Shown: piece by piece, positions 50,016 to 58,478 of the stretch | Layout: each line of letters opens with the position of its first letter | Position numbering within the stretch: the first letter of the stretch is position 1 | Source of the DNA: RHKX01 sp963839535 | GTDB lineage: Bacteria > Actinomycetota > Thermoleophilia > Solirubrobacterales > 70-9 | Direction: 5' to 3' | Assembly: GCA_963839535.1 (NCBI GenBank) | Contig: CAWIVF010000003.1 | Coordinates: 84,218 to 148,217 of the forward strand | DNA length: 64,000 nt | The notes under the pieces: generated by a model | Told to the model about the DNA's origin: nothing | The model's database searches: none | Seen by the model: only the letters and a program-made list of their open reading frames with translations | Translations under genes and position numbers: made by a program

Positions 50016-50444
50016 CCACGATCAACCCAGCCCTGGGCCGCCTGCTCGCCGGAATCGGCGGGGCGATCCTGATCGCATCGCTCTTCCTCGACCTGGAGCG
50101 AGGCCGCCGGGGAATCCCTGGATGGATGGCAGGCGGCACCCACCTGGAAGGTGTTCCTGCTGATCACCGGCGTCTGCGGGATCGTGGCGGCCGCCACCGG
50201 CGGGAGGTTCGGGTTCTTCCGCCCCGACCTCTCCTTCAACGCGATGACGGACATCTTCGGCGTGATGGCCTCGATCCTGCTCGTCTGGTTCCTCTTCGAC
50301 GTGCCGGACGGAGTCAGCCGCGAGGCCGGCGTCTACGTGGCGCTGCTCGGCGCCACCCTGATCGCCACCGGAGCCGGCGACTTCCGGGTGCGGTCCATCT
50401 TCCCCCGGGTGCCGGAACCGGAACCTCCCGCCAAGCGCCCCTGA
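50012..50444 (+). CDS. Small membrane protein, unknown
   Basis: About 143 residues with four predicted membrane segments (ALGRLLAGIGGAILIASLFLD, VFLLITGVCGIVAAATG, FGVMASILLVWFLFD, VYVALLGATLIATGA). One extra base near 50099 (CTG[G]AGC) breaks the frame; the repaired sequence runs FLDLSEAAGESLDGWQAAPTWKVFLL. It is translationally coupled to the XRE gene, so the regulator may control it. Confidence 0.65.
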
Positions 50445-50495
50445 GCCTCACTTCGCCCCGGCGTCCTTGCGGGGCGACGGGGTCCCCAGCGCGGC

Positions 50496-50501
50496 TAGGC
50501 T
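50496..50501 (+). promoter_or_regulatory. Probable -10 element, leaderless start
   Basis: TAGGCT ends 6 nt before GTG 50508; CCCCCG between them cannot be a ribosome-binding site. Confidence 0.45.
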
Positions 50502-50507
50502 CCCCCG

Positions 50508-51548
50508 GTGCCAAGGCCGACCGCCCCGCTCGACATCCCGGAGATCGACACCGATCCCACCCTGCGGATCGTCGAGGAGGGACTGCCGGCGGGCGCCCCG
50601 GAGCGCTCCTGGCTGCGCCGCCATTCGCGCGCGGTCAGCATCGTCTTCGGGGTCACGGTCACCGCGGCACTGGTCATCGGCCTCTACGGCAAGCGGGACG
50701 ATTTCGTCGACGCCCTCCAGTCCGCATCCTGGGGAGTGCTCGCGGCCGCGGTTGCGATGCAGGTCGTCTGGCTGATCTTCCGCAGCGAGGCGTGGCACGT
50801 CTGCGTCGACGCGGCCGGCGGTGAGGCCGGGCGGCGACCTCTCTACCGCGCTGCCGGGGTGGGCTACCTGGGCAACCTGCTCAACGCGAACTTCGGCCTC
50901 GCCCTGCGGATCGCCGAGCTGCGGCGGACCTCACCGGATCTGGCGCCGAAGGCCGGGGTGCTGGTGGCGGCGGAGCTGCCCATCGTCGTGATCGAGATCG
51001 CGCTGGCGGCGATCTGCTCGTTCACCCTGGTCGGGCCCCTCAACGTGCCGTGGTGGGCGCCGCTGATCGCGCTCGCCGTGGCGCTCGGCTTCGTCGCCGC
51101 GCTCGGTCTGCTGGCCAAGAAGAAGCGGCATGGCTTCTGGAAGGGCCTCGCCGTGATGCGGGGGCTGCGCCACCGCAACATGATCATCGCGCTGACGATC
51201 CTCGCCGTCAGCGCTCAGGTCTTCCGCAACTGGCTGGTCCTGCGCGGGATCGGGGTCGATATCTCGGTCTTCGACTCCATGGCCCTGCTGATCGCAACCG
51301 CGGCGCTCGGCCTGCTGCCGATCGGCCCGGCCCTCGGAGCCACCACCACGGTGATCATCCTCGGCTCCAACGGCGTGGCGGAGGCGGCGGCGGCCGGTGC
51401 GCTGCTGACCGCAACCGGTGCGGTGGGCGCGCTGATCTTCGCCGCCTGGGCGGTGGCGGACCGCTTCCGGACCCGCGGCGACGAGGCTAAGGGCGGAGAA
51501 GGGGCGGGCCGGCGCCCGGAACCAGCAGGCGGCGAGCGGTCGGCGTGA
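50508..51548 (+). CDS. Lysylphosphatidylglycerol synthase-TM/UPF0104-like membrane protein
   Basis: A 346-aa protein with a charged N-terminal 45 residues and about eight hydrophobic segments (SIVFGVTVTAALVIGLY, LAAAVAMQVVWLIF, LPIVVIEIALAAICSF, ALIALAVALGFVAAL, MALLIATAALGLLPIG, AGALLTATGAVGALIFAAWAV). GVGYLGNLLNANFGLALR in the middle corresponds to the conserved loop of the family. Members flip or transfer lipids in some cases, but most are uncharacterised. GTG start with a leaderless -10. The 3' 62 nt overlap a convergent gene. Confidence 0.7.
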   Translation: MPRPTAPLDIPEIDTDPTLRIVEEGLPAGAPERSWLRRHSRAVSIVFGVTVTAALVIGLYGKRDDFVDALQSASWGVLAAAVAMQVVWLIFRSEAWHVCVDAAGGEAGRRPLYRAAGVGYLGNLLNANFGLALRIAELRRTSPDLAPKAGVLVAAELPIVVIEIALAAICSFTLVGPLNVPWWAPLIALAVALGFVAALGLLAKKKRHGFWKGLAVMRGLRHRNMIIALTILAVSAQVFRNWLVLRGIGVDISVFDSMALLIATAALGLLPIGPALGATTTVIILGSNGVAEAAAAGALLTATGAVGALIFAAWAVADRFRTRGDEAKGGEGAGRRPEPAGGERSA

Positions 51549-52518
51549 GCGCCGACCGCGCGGCGGGCCCCGGACCAACGGCGGTGCGCCTCATCAGGGT
51601 GGCTGCCTGCACCCGCCCGCGCTGCACCGCGCCGAACGGCTCGGGCATCGGGCAGCCGCGGGTCGACCAGTCGCGCGTGACCTTGAGCGTCGCCCTGGCG
51701 GGCGTCAGCTCCTGCGGGCGGCGATGACCGAGGAGCTTGACGGCGAGATCCCCCTGGAGGCGCTCATCGCTGACCACCCCGCTCCCCCTGAACAGGCCGC
51801 CCGGCCGCACGGTCGCCTCGCTCTCCCCCGATGCCTCGAACGCGCGCGGCTTGCCGGACCAGACCGCATCCCGGGAGATCACCACCCCGTCGCGGCGCTC
51901 CCACTCGTTCGCGAAGTGGAGGCTGAAGCCGAACCTCTCGTTGACGAGGGCTCCGTACTCGCGTGACTCGTCCGGCAGGCAGGCGCGCAGCACGGTGGAT
52001 CTCGGCGCCTTGCCCCCTCCCCCTCCCCCGCGATTGCAATTCCGCAGGTGGTCGACGTAGACGTGCCCGCCGGTGCGCCTGGCACGCGTCACTGCATAGC
52101 CGTGCTCGCCGCGGAACCGCACCGTGCCGGTGAACTCGCCGCGCCGGGCGAGGATGTAGCCCTCGCAGCCCGGTACGTGCAGCCGGTTGCGCCCCGTCTC
52201 GGCGAACTCCGTCTCCACCCTGCCACGGCGACCGAAGTCGAGGTCGATCCGGTCCTGCGAGATCCCCTCCCCGACCCCTCTGCCCACCTTGAAGTACGTG
52301 CTCGAGGCGCCCGCTCGGTGGTCGTTGCGGAAGGCTGAGAAGAGCGCGCCGTCGAAGCTGCCGCCGCTCGCCTGGAAGTAGACGTGAACGCCTCGATCCG
52401 GCGGCAGCCGGAAGTCGACGGTGAAGCCCTGGGCCCCCTGCGCCGCGGCGGGGACGATCACCGAGCCGGCGAGGCAGAGCGCTGCGATTGCCATCGCTCC
52501 CTTGGACCGCCGGTTCAT
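51487..52518 (-). CDS. Secreted protein, unknown function
   Basis: A 343-aa protein with a signal peptide (AMAIAALCLAGSVIVPAAAQGAQG). The mature part is beta-rich with repeated Phe/Gly/Arg strands (VHVYFQASGG, VGEGISQDRIDLDFGRRGRVE, YILARRGEFTGTVRFRGE), a Gly run (CNRGGGGGGK), and four Cys residues that may form disulfides. The last 60 residues are Arg/Pro-rich and overlap the convergent gene, so the true end may be earlier if an indel is present. TAACGT (minus strand, 534-529 of the 52.5-kb block) ends 10 nt before ATG 52518. Confidence 0.6.
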   Translation of the reverse strand: MNRRSKGAMAIAALCLAGSVIVPAAAQGAQGFTVDFRLPPDRGVHVYFQASGGSFDGALFSAFRNDHRAGASSTYFKVGRGVGEGISQDRIDLDFGRRGRVETEFAETGRNRLHVPGCEGYILARRGEFTGTVRFRGEHGYAVTRARRTGGHVYVDHLRNCNRGGGGGGKAPRSTVLRACLPDESREYGALVNERFGFSLHFANEWERRDGVVISRDAVWSGKPRAFEASGESEATVRPGGLFRGSGVVSDERLQGDLAVKLLGHRRPQELTPARATLKVTRDWSTRGCPMPEPFGAVQRGRVQAATLMRRTAVGPGPAARSALTPTARRLLVPGAGPPLLRP

Positions 52519-52560
52519 TCTCGTGCCGACGTTAGCCGCCGGCGCGGTCGGCGCCCGCCG

Positions 52561-53760
52561 CTACCGGTTGCGTCCGTAGAGGTCGTGGGCCGCGACCCAC
52601 TCCTCGGCGACGATCGCCGACCCGAGCGAGATCTCGCCGCAGAGGACGGTCGCGGCGACGATCTCGGCCAGCTTGCGCACCTTGCCGGCGCCGTAGCAGT
52701 CGAGCATCTCGAGGCACTCGCGCTGGGTCGCCAGGCCCGTGCCGCCGCCGTAGGTGGCGACGATCAGCGACGGGATCGTGACCGAGTAGTAGTAGTCGCC
52801 GTTGTCGCGCAACTCGGCGTAGACGAACGCGGCCGAGGACTCGGCGACGTTGGCGACGTCCTGGCCGGTCGCGATGAACATCGCGGTGATCCCGTTGGCG
52901 GAGTGGGCCCCGTTGTTGTTGACGCCCGACATGAAGCCACCGAGGTTCGATACCTGACGGGCCTTGAACATCAGCTTCGTGTCCGAGCGCATGATCTTCT
53001 TGACGAGATCGTTCGGGATCACCGCCTCGGCGACGACCCGCTTGCCGCGCGTCCTCAGCATGTTGACCTGCGAGCTCTTCTTGTCCGTGGCGAAGTTGGA
53101 CTCGAGGAAGAAGTGCTCGAGCGGCTCCGGGTAGTTCGCGAGGATCCAGACGCAGGCCGCGGCCGTGGCCTTGCCGGAGAGGTTCTGACCGGCCGCATCA
53201 CCGGTCGTGTAGTTGAACCGGGTGAACAACATGCGGCTCGCCGAGTACTGCTCGATGTCGCGCAGCTTGCCCGAGCTCGTCGTCTCTTCGGCGGCGGCCT
53301 TGACGCTCTCGAAGTTCTCCTTCAGCCACTCGCCGAAGGCCCGGGCCCCACGCGCGTCCTCGAACAGGAACGAGGGAGCGCGCTGCATCGCGTCGTCGAT
53401 CACGGTCGCCTTCACGCCGCCGGCCTCGCGCAGCAGCTTCATCCCGCGGCTGTAGCTGGCGACCAGCGTCCCCTCGGCGGTGGCGAGCGGAACGTAGAAC
53501 TCCCCCTTGGCGTGCTCACCGTCGACCAGCAGCGGCCCGGCGAGGCCGATCGGCACCTGGGCGACCCCGATGAAGTTCTCGACGTTGCCGGGCAGGATCG
53601 CCGGGTCGAAGGAGCTCGCGCCGACGTGATCGAGCGAGACGCCGGTGCGCTCGGCGAGGAACTCCCGCCGGCTGGCGGCCGCCTCCGGCGTGTAGTCGTC
53701 GTCGGGGTCCCGGGGGATCCGGTCGCCCATGCCCGGCCGGGCCCCTGCCTGCTCCGTCAT
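52561..53760 (-). CDS. Hydroxymethylglutaryl-CoA reductase
   Basis: A 399-aa enzyme that reduces HMG-CoA to mevalonate with two NAD(P)H. Conserved blocks: ENFIGVAQVPIGLAGPL (substrate binding), ATAEGTLVASYSRGMK with catalytic Glu, TDKKSSQVNM with catalytic Lys, ATGQDVANV with catalytic Asp, ATYGGGTGLATQRECL (cofactor) and a C-terminal His in WVAAHDLYGRNR. The layout is class I-like. ATG 53760 follows AGGAGGAG. The MarR gene ends 31 nt upstream and probably controls it. No other mevalonate-pathway gene lies in the window. Confidence 0.93.
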   Translation of the reverse strand: MTEQAGARPGMGDRIPRDPDDDYTPEAAASRREFLAERTGVSLDHVGASSFDPAILPGNVENFIGVAQVPIGLAGPLLVDGEHAKGEFYVPLATAEGTLVASYSRGMKLLREAGGVKATVIDDAMQRAPSFLFEDARGARAFGEWLKENFESVKAAAEETTSSGKLRDIEQYSASRMLFTRFNYTTGDAAGQNLSGKATAAACVWILANYPEPLEHFFLESNFATDKKSSQVNMLRTRGKRVVAEAVIPNDLVKKIMRSDTKLMFKARQVSNLGGFMSGVNNNGAHSANGITAMFIATGQDVANVAESSAAFVYAELRDNGDYYYSVTIPSLIVATYGGGTGLATQRECLEMLDCYGAGKVRKLAEIVAATVLCGEISLGSAIVAEEWVAAHDLYGRNR

Positions 53761-53791
53761 CGCTCCTCCTCGAGTTGCCGCCGCGGCGATG

Positions 53792-54238
53792 CTATTCCTC
53801 GGCACCGGCGACCTTCCGCAGCAGGCGCCCGAAGGTCTCGCGCTCCTCCGCGTCGAGCACTCCGAACGTCTCCTCCCCCGCCTGCGCCGCGGCGGCGCGA
53901 GCCCGCTCGAGAAGCTCCTCTCCCCGTTCGGTCAGGTGGATCGTGTGTTTGCGACGGTCGCCGGGGTGTGGGCGGCGCTCGGCGAGGCCCTTCTCGGCCA
54001 GCGTGTCGATCACCTGGACCATCGTCGAGGGGTCGATGTGGATCGACTCCCCGATCGCCTGCTGGGTCCTGCCGGGCTCGGCCGCGACGACGGTCATCAG
54101 CGCGAAGTGCGGCAGCTTCAGCCCGAGCTCGCCGAGGGCCGCCTCGAGGCGCTTTCGCGAGCCTGCGTAGACCCAGCTGAGGAGGAAGCCCGTGTATCGG
54201 CTGAGGGCCGGCGGCGGCGTCGACTCTCCGAATCCCAT
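53792..54238 (-). CDS. MarR-family transcriptional regulator
   Basis: A 148-aa winged-helix regulator. GRTQQAIGESIHIDPSTMVQVID is the DNA-recognition helix region and AERRPHPGDRRKHTIHLTERGEELL the wing. Such proteins are dimers that release DNA on binding small phenolic or lipid ligands. It is 31 nt upstream of the HMG-CoA reductase gene in the same direction. TAGAGT (minus strand, 54253-54248) ends 9 nt before ATG 54238. The gap to the divergent antiporter is 56 nt, so it may regulate both. Confidence 0.9.
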   Translation of the reverse strand: MGFGESTPPPALSRYTGFLLSWVYAGSRKRLEAALGELGLKLPHFALMTVVAAEPGRTQQAIGESIHIDPSTMVQVIDTLAEKGLAERRPHPGDRRKHTIHLTERGEELLERARAAAAQAGEETFGVLDAEERETFGRLLRKVAGAEE

Positions 54239-54294
54239 CGCGGGGCGACTCTACGAGCAACGGGCCGACCACCCACGCCCGCTAGAAACACGGG

Positions 54295-55893
54295 ATGCAC
54301 GCCGACCTCGCCCTCACCGTGATCCTCGCATCGGTCGTCCTGCTGCTCGTGGCCGCGCAGTTCACCCGGATCCCGTACCCGATCCTGCTCGTGCTGGGCG
54401 GCCTCGGACTCGGCTTCGCGCCGGGCGTCCCCGACGTCGTCCTCGACCCCGAGGTCGTCCTCATCGTGCTGCTTCCGCCGCTGCTCTACGCGGCGGCGTT
54501 CTTCACCCCGCTGCGCGAGCTGCGCCGCAACGTGCGCGAGATCTCGTTGCTCGCCGTCGGCCTCGTCCTGGCGACGATGCTCGCCGTCGCCGTCGTCGCC
54601 CACGAGGCCCTCGACTTCGGCTGGGCGGAGGCGTTCGTCCTCGGCGCGATCGTCTCCCCCACCGACCCGGTCGCCGCGACAGCGATCGCGCGACGGCTCA
54701 ACGTGCCCAACCGGATCGTGACCGTGGTCGAGGGCGAGTCGCTGATCAACGACGGAACCGCGCTCGTGGCCTACAAGTTCGCGGTCGCCGCCGTCGTCAC
54801 CGGCAGCTTCAGCCTGCTCGACGCGAGCGGGCAGTTCGTCATCAACGCGATCGGCGGCGTCGCCGTCGGCATCGCCGCCGGAGCGGTGATCGCCTTCATG
54901 CGGCGGCGCATCGACGCGCCGCCGGTCGAGGTGACGATCGCCCTCTTCTCCGGGTACTTCGCCTACCTCCCGGCAGAGGCCCTCGGCGTCTCCGGGGTCC
55001 TCGCGGCGGTGACGGTCGGCATCTACATGGGTCGCCTCACCTCGGTGCTGACCACGCCGACGACCAGGATCCAGGGCAACGCGGTCTGGGAGATCGTCCA
55101 GTTCCTGCTCAACTCGGCTCTGTTCATCCTCGTCGGCCTGCAGCTGCCGGCCGTCCTCGACGGGATCGACGAGCTCGGCACCGGGGAGCTGCTCGTGGAC
55201 GGGGCGCTCGTCGCCGCGACGGTGATCGTCGTCCGCCTGCTCTGGGTCTTCCCCATCACCTACATCCCGCGACGCCTGATCCCGAGGCTGCGCCGCAGCG
55301 GGCCGCCGCCGCCGTGGCGCCACACCCTCGTGATCGGCTGGACCGGGATGCGCGGGGCGGTGTCCCTGGCCGCCGCGCTGGCGCTGCCGCTGCTGACCGA
55401 TCCGGGCGCGGCCTTCCCCAACCGCGACCTGATCATCTTCCTGACGTTCTCGGTGATCCTCGCGACGCTGCTCCTGCAGGGGCTGACCCTGCCGCCGCTG
55501 ATCCAGTTCCTCGGCATCGACGACGCCGACGACACCCAGGAACGCGAGGAGGTCGAGGCCCGCCGGCGAGCGGCGGAGGCCGCCCTGGCGCGGCTCGAGG
55601 AGCTGACCGGCGAGGAGTGGGTGCGCGAGGACACCGCGGAGCGGATGCGCGGCGCCTACACCTACCGGCACCGGCGCTTCACCGCCCGCTTCGGGGACGT
55701 CGACGGGGACGGGGACGAAGACCGCGTCGACTACGAGGAGCGCTCGGTCTCCTACCAGCGGCTCAGCCGCGAGCTGATCGAGGCGCAGCGGGCGGCACTG
55801 ATCGGGATGCGCGACCGGGGCGAGATCGACGACGACGTGCTCCGCGCGATCGAGCGCGAGCTCGACCTCGAGGACTCCCGGCTCGAGATCTAG
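54295..55893 (+). CDS. Na+/H+ antiporter, CPA1 family
   Basis: A 532-aa membrane protein with about twelve hydrophobic segments. IVSPTDPVAATAIARRL contains the conserved Asp and EGESLINDGTALV the second acidic pair; VIGWTGMRGAVSLAAALALP is the motif of the carboxy-terminal half of the transporter. The last 130 residues are a soluble charged tail that may sense ions or pH. ATG 54295 has TAGAAA 6 nt upstream (a weaker -10 match). Followed by a terminator hairpin (55895-55914). Confidence 0.92.
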   Translation: MHADLALTVILASVVLLLVAAQFTRIPYPILLVLGGLGLGFAPGVPDVVLDPEVVLIVLLPPLLYAAAFFTPLRELRRNVREISLLAVGLVLATMLAVAVVAHEALDFGWAEAFVLGAIVSPTDPVAATAIARRLNVPNRIVTVVEGESLINDGTALVAYKFAVAAVVTGSFSLLDASGQFVINAIGGVAVGIAAGAVIAFMRRRIDAPPVEVTIALFSGYFAYLPAEALGVSGVLAAVTVGIYMGRLTSVLTTPTTRIQGNAVWEIVQFLLNSALFILVGLQLPAVLDGIDELGTGELLVDGALVAATVIVVRLLWVFPITYIPRRLIPRLRRSGPPPPWRHTLVIGWTGMRGAVSLAAALALPLLTDPGAAFPNRDLIIFLTFSVILATLLLQGLTLPPLIQFLGIDDADDTQEREEVEARRRAAEAALARLEELTGEEWVREDTAERMRGAYTYRHRRFTARFGDVDGDGDEDRVDYEERSVSYQRLSRELIEAQRAALIGMRDRGEIDDDVLRAIERELDLEDSRLEI

Positions 55894-55894
55894 A

Positions 55895-55914
55895 GCCGGC
55901 CGGCCGAGGCCGGC
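55895..55914. terminator. Bidirectional terminator hairpin
   Basis: GCCGGCC (55895-55901) pairs with GGCCGGC (55908-55914) around a 6-nt loop, between convergent genes ending at 55893 and 55952. Confidence 0.55.
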
Positions 55915-55951
55915 CGCCCCGCCCGGCGTGGGGCGAGGCGGCGGCTCCGGG

Positions 55952-56699
55952 TTAGGAGCGCTTCTTCGCGGTGCTCTTCCGCGCGGTGGTCTTCTTCGCG
56001 GTGCTCTTCTTGGCCGTGCTCTTCCGAGCGGCCGGCTTGCGCGCGCTGCTCGACTTGGCCGTGGTCGACTTGCTGCTGCTGCCGGCGCGTGATGCCGTCT
56101 TGCGCGTGCTGCTCGCCGCCCGTTGGAGGACGACTTGCGAGTGCTCTTGCGACGGGTCGTCGAGGCGCGCTCCTCCTTCGGGATCTCGGCGCGGACGACG
56201 GCCTTCGTCAGCTGCGGGATCTGCTTCTCGAGGAAGGAAGCCATGCGCTCCTCCTCGCGGCGGATCTGCTTCGCGATCTTGGCCGTCTCCTTGTCGCCGA
56301 GCTCGGTCGCGAGGATCTCGATCGCCGTGTAGTTGGCGATCTCCTCGTGCTCGTTCCAGTACTCGGTCTTGGCGTTCTTGAGCTGCTTCTCCTCCTCGCC
56401 GGTGCCGCGGATCGCGTGAGCGGCGCCCTTGGCGGCCGTGACCGGAGTCTTCGCCGCCGCCGAGACGAGCTTCGTGACGGGACCGTCCTGGACGTCGCCG
56501 CCCAGCTTCTTCACCCTGCGCTCGACGAGCTTGGCGTGTTCTTCGTTTCCTTCAGGTGGTCCTTGAGCCGCTTCTTGTAGGTGTCCTTCTGCGCGATCTC
56601 GATGTGCGCGGTGAGCGACTGGACGAGCTCGGTCTCCTTGCCGTGCGCCTCGGTGAGGTACTGGACGAGCTTCGCCTGGCCTGCTGTCTGGTCTGCCAT
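55952..56699 (-). CDS. DUF892 ferritin-like protein with lysine/alanine-rich tail
   Basis: About 248 residues. The N-terminal 160 form the four-helix DUF892 (YciE/YciF-like) domain: KLVQYLTEAHGKETELVQSL, HAKLVERRVKKLGGD, YWNEHEEIANYTAIEILATEL and REEERMASFLEKQIPQL. The C-terminal 70 residues are a histone H1-like series of short Lys/Ala/Ser/Thr units (STAKKSTAKK, TTARKSTAKKRS). One base is extra near 56535 and one appears lost near 56118, both inside low-complexity or helical coding sequence. Suggests a stress protein bound to DNA, akin to Dps (inference). ATG 56699. Confidence 0.78.
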
Positions 56700-56806
56700 T
56701 TGGGTTCTCCTTCGAATTCGGGTGTGAGGAGTGCGATACCCGGATGGGCGCGCGCCCAACCAGCCTGGCGCCCTGCGTCCGCCCGAACAGCAAGGATGTG
56801 CGGCCG

Positions 56807-57472
56807 ATGAGGGTCTACTTCCTGCGCCACGCCGAATCCCGCTCGAACGCCGCGAGCGGCACCGTCGCCCTGCCCGAGGAGGAGGGCGACCGGCTCAGCG
56901 ACCTCGGTTTCCGCCAGGCCGAGGCCGCGGCCGAGCGGATCGCGGCCGAGCTCGAGATCTCCCGCATCGTCTGCAGCCCGATGCGGCGGGCGCGGGAGAC
57001 CGCGGCCCCGATCGCTGCGGCGACGGGGCTCGAGCCCGAGATCTGGGACTGGATCCACGAGCTGCAGGAGCCGCCCGACTACCCGAACCTGCCGGAGGAG
57101 GAGCAGCAGCGGACCCGCTGGTCGAACCGGATGGCCGAGCACGCCGACGACCCGCACCACCGGCCCGGGGGCGGCGAGTCCTTCGCCGACATCGCCGCCC
57201 GAGTCGAGCGCACGCGCGAGCAGCTCGTCGCCGACGACGTCGACCGCACGCTGGTCGTCGGCCACGGGATCTTCCTGCGCTTCACGTTCGCGCTCACGGT
57301 CCTCGGCGACGCGTTCACGCCGGCGCTGATCGACCGGCTCTGGCGGATCGGCTCGCTCAACTGCGGGCTCTCGACCTTCGACCACCTGCACTCCACCCGC
57401 CCGCACGACCCGGCCGACATCGACGGCTGGCGCTGCGTCAGCTGGATGGCCCCGACGGGCGGCCGGCGCTGA
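56807..57472 (+). CDS. Histidine phosphatase (phosphoglycerate-mutase superfamily)
   Basis: About 221 residues. The catalytic RHG motif is here YFLRHAESRSN, with Ala instead of Gly; ICSPMRRARETAAPI holds the second Arg and GHGIFLRFTFAL the second His. RHA variants are common and active in this superfamily. Substrate unknown; it may be a sugar-phosphate or phosphoprotein phosphatase. ATG 56807 gives the usual N-terminus; an upstream in-frame ATG at 56744 would add an unlikely Pro/Arg-rich leader. Confidence 0.85.
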   Translation: MRVYFLRHAESRSNAASGTVALPEEEGDRLSDLGFRQAEAAAERIAAELEISRIVCSPMRRARETAAPIAAATGLEPEIWDWIHELQEPPDYPNLPEEEQQRTRWSNRMAEHADDPHHRPGGGESFADIAARVERTREQLVADDVDRTLVVGHGIFLRFTFALTVLGDAFTPALIDRLWRIGSLNCGLSTFDHLHSTRPHDPADIDGWRCVSWMAPTGGRR

Positions 57473-57597
57473 CGACCGGCACCGGCGGCACCGGGTCGGG
57501 CAACTGACCCGTCTCGCCCACGGTACTCGGGCGCCAGACGTTGCCAGTTGCGGGGGTCGGCGCGACTCGGGGAGCCGTCGCCCCCCCCTCGCCGTGC

Positions 57598-58478
57598 TCA
57601 GTCCGGGATCGCCGGCACGAGGTCGAACTCGGTGCCGAGCCGCAGCTCGCTGAAGCGCTTCGCCCAGTCGTCGTTGATCCCGTCGGACTGGCGCTTCATC
57701 CCGGGCTCGGCGTCGTAGCTCCTCCGGCGCCTCGAGCCCGAGCCGCTCGAGGATGTTGAGCGTGCTCGCCGCGTAGTCGGCGGCGAAGTTCTCGTAGAGG
57801 ACGAGGACCGGCTTGATCCGGGTGTGCTCGAAGAAGGCGTCCCAGCTCGCCTCGGCGGCGATGATCTGCTCGAGCAGGTGGCTGATCGCCCGGTAGTGGA
57901 AGCGGAGCTGCGGCTTGTGCTCGCTCGAGGAAGGCGCGGTAGGGCGGGTCGTCGGCCGTGGCGCGTCGTCTGTGTCGCTCCAGCTCGCGGTCTGCACCGC
58001 CTTCCACAGCGAGACCGCCTGGCGGATCTTGTTCGCGCGGACGACCCGGACGAAGGTGAGCGTCCGGGAACGCCGCCGGCAGCAGCTCCGACAGCGGCAG
58101 GTGGCGGTACTCGGGGACGTTGCGCAGCAGGCCGACGAAGTCGCCGAGGTACTGCCACATCAGCTTCGCCGCGAAGACGCCGTTGTCGGTGGTCCCGGCC
58201 TCCATCGCCCAGTCGAGGTAGCGGTCGTAGGCGGTCCGGCTCCAGGCCGGCGGCGGCGCCTGGCCCTCGCCGGCCGGCTCGCCGAGGTGGTCGAGGATCG
58301 ACTGGTCGTCGACGCCCGCGAAGTACTCCTCCGGGCGGCGCGGGCGGCCGGTGCTGCGCAGCGCCTCGAAGTACTCCTCCGGCCGGCCGGCCACGCCGGT
58401 GTCGCGCAGCGCCTTGCAGACGAGCGTGCTGCCGGAGCGCGGCGTCGCGCAGACGAGGTAGGAGCGCTCGGGCTTCAT
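57598..58478 (-). CDS. Stf0-family sulfotransferase
   Basis: About 292 residues. CATPRSGSTLVCKALRDTG is the 5'-phosphosulfate-binding loop of Stf0 enzymes, and RVVRANKIRQAVSLWKAVQT is the 3'-phosphate-binding segment. LVLYENFAADYAAST and the C-terminal KRFSELRLGTEFD fit the family, whose best-known member sulfates trehalose in mycobacteria. The frame breaks near 58060 (GAC[G]CTC) and 57718 (GAGGA[G]CTAC), and perhaps twice around 57930-57960. ATG 58478 overlaps the sulfatase stop (ATGA). Uses PAPS; acceptor unknown. Confidence 0.85.
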
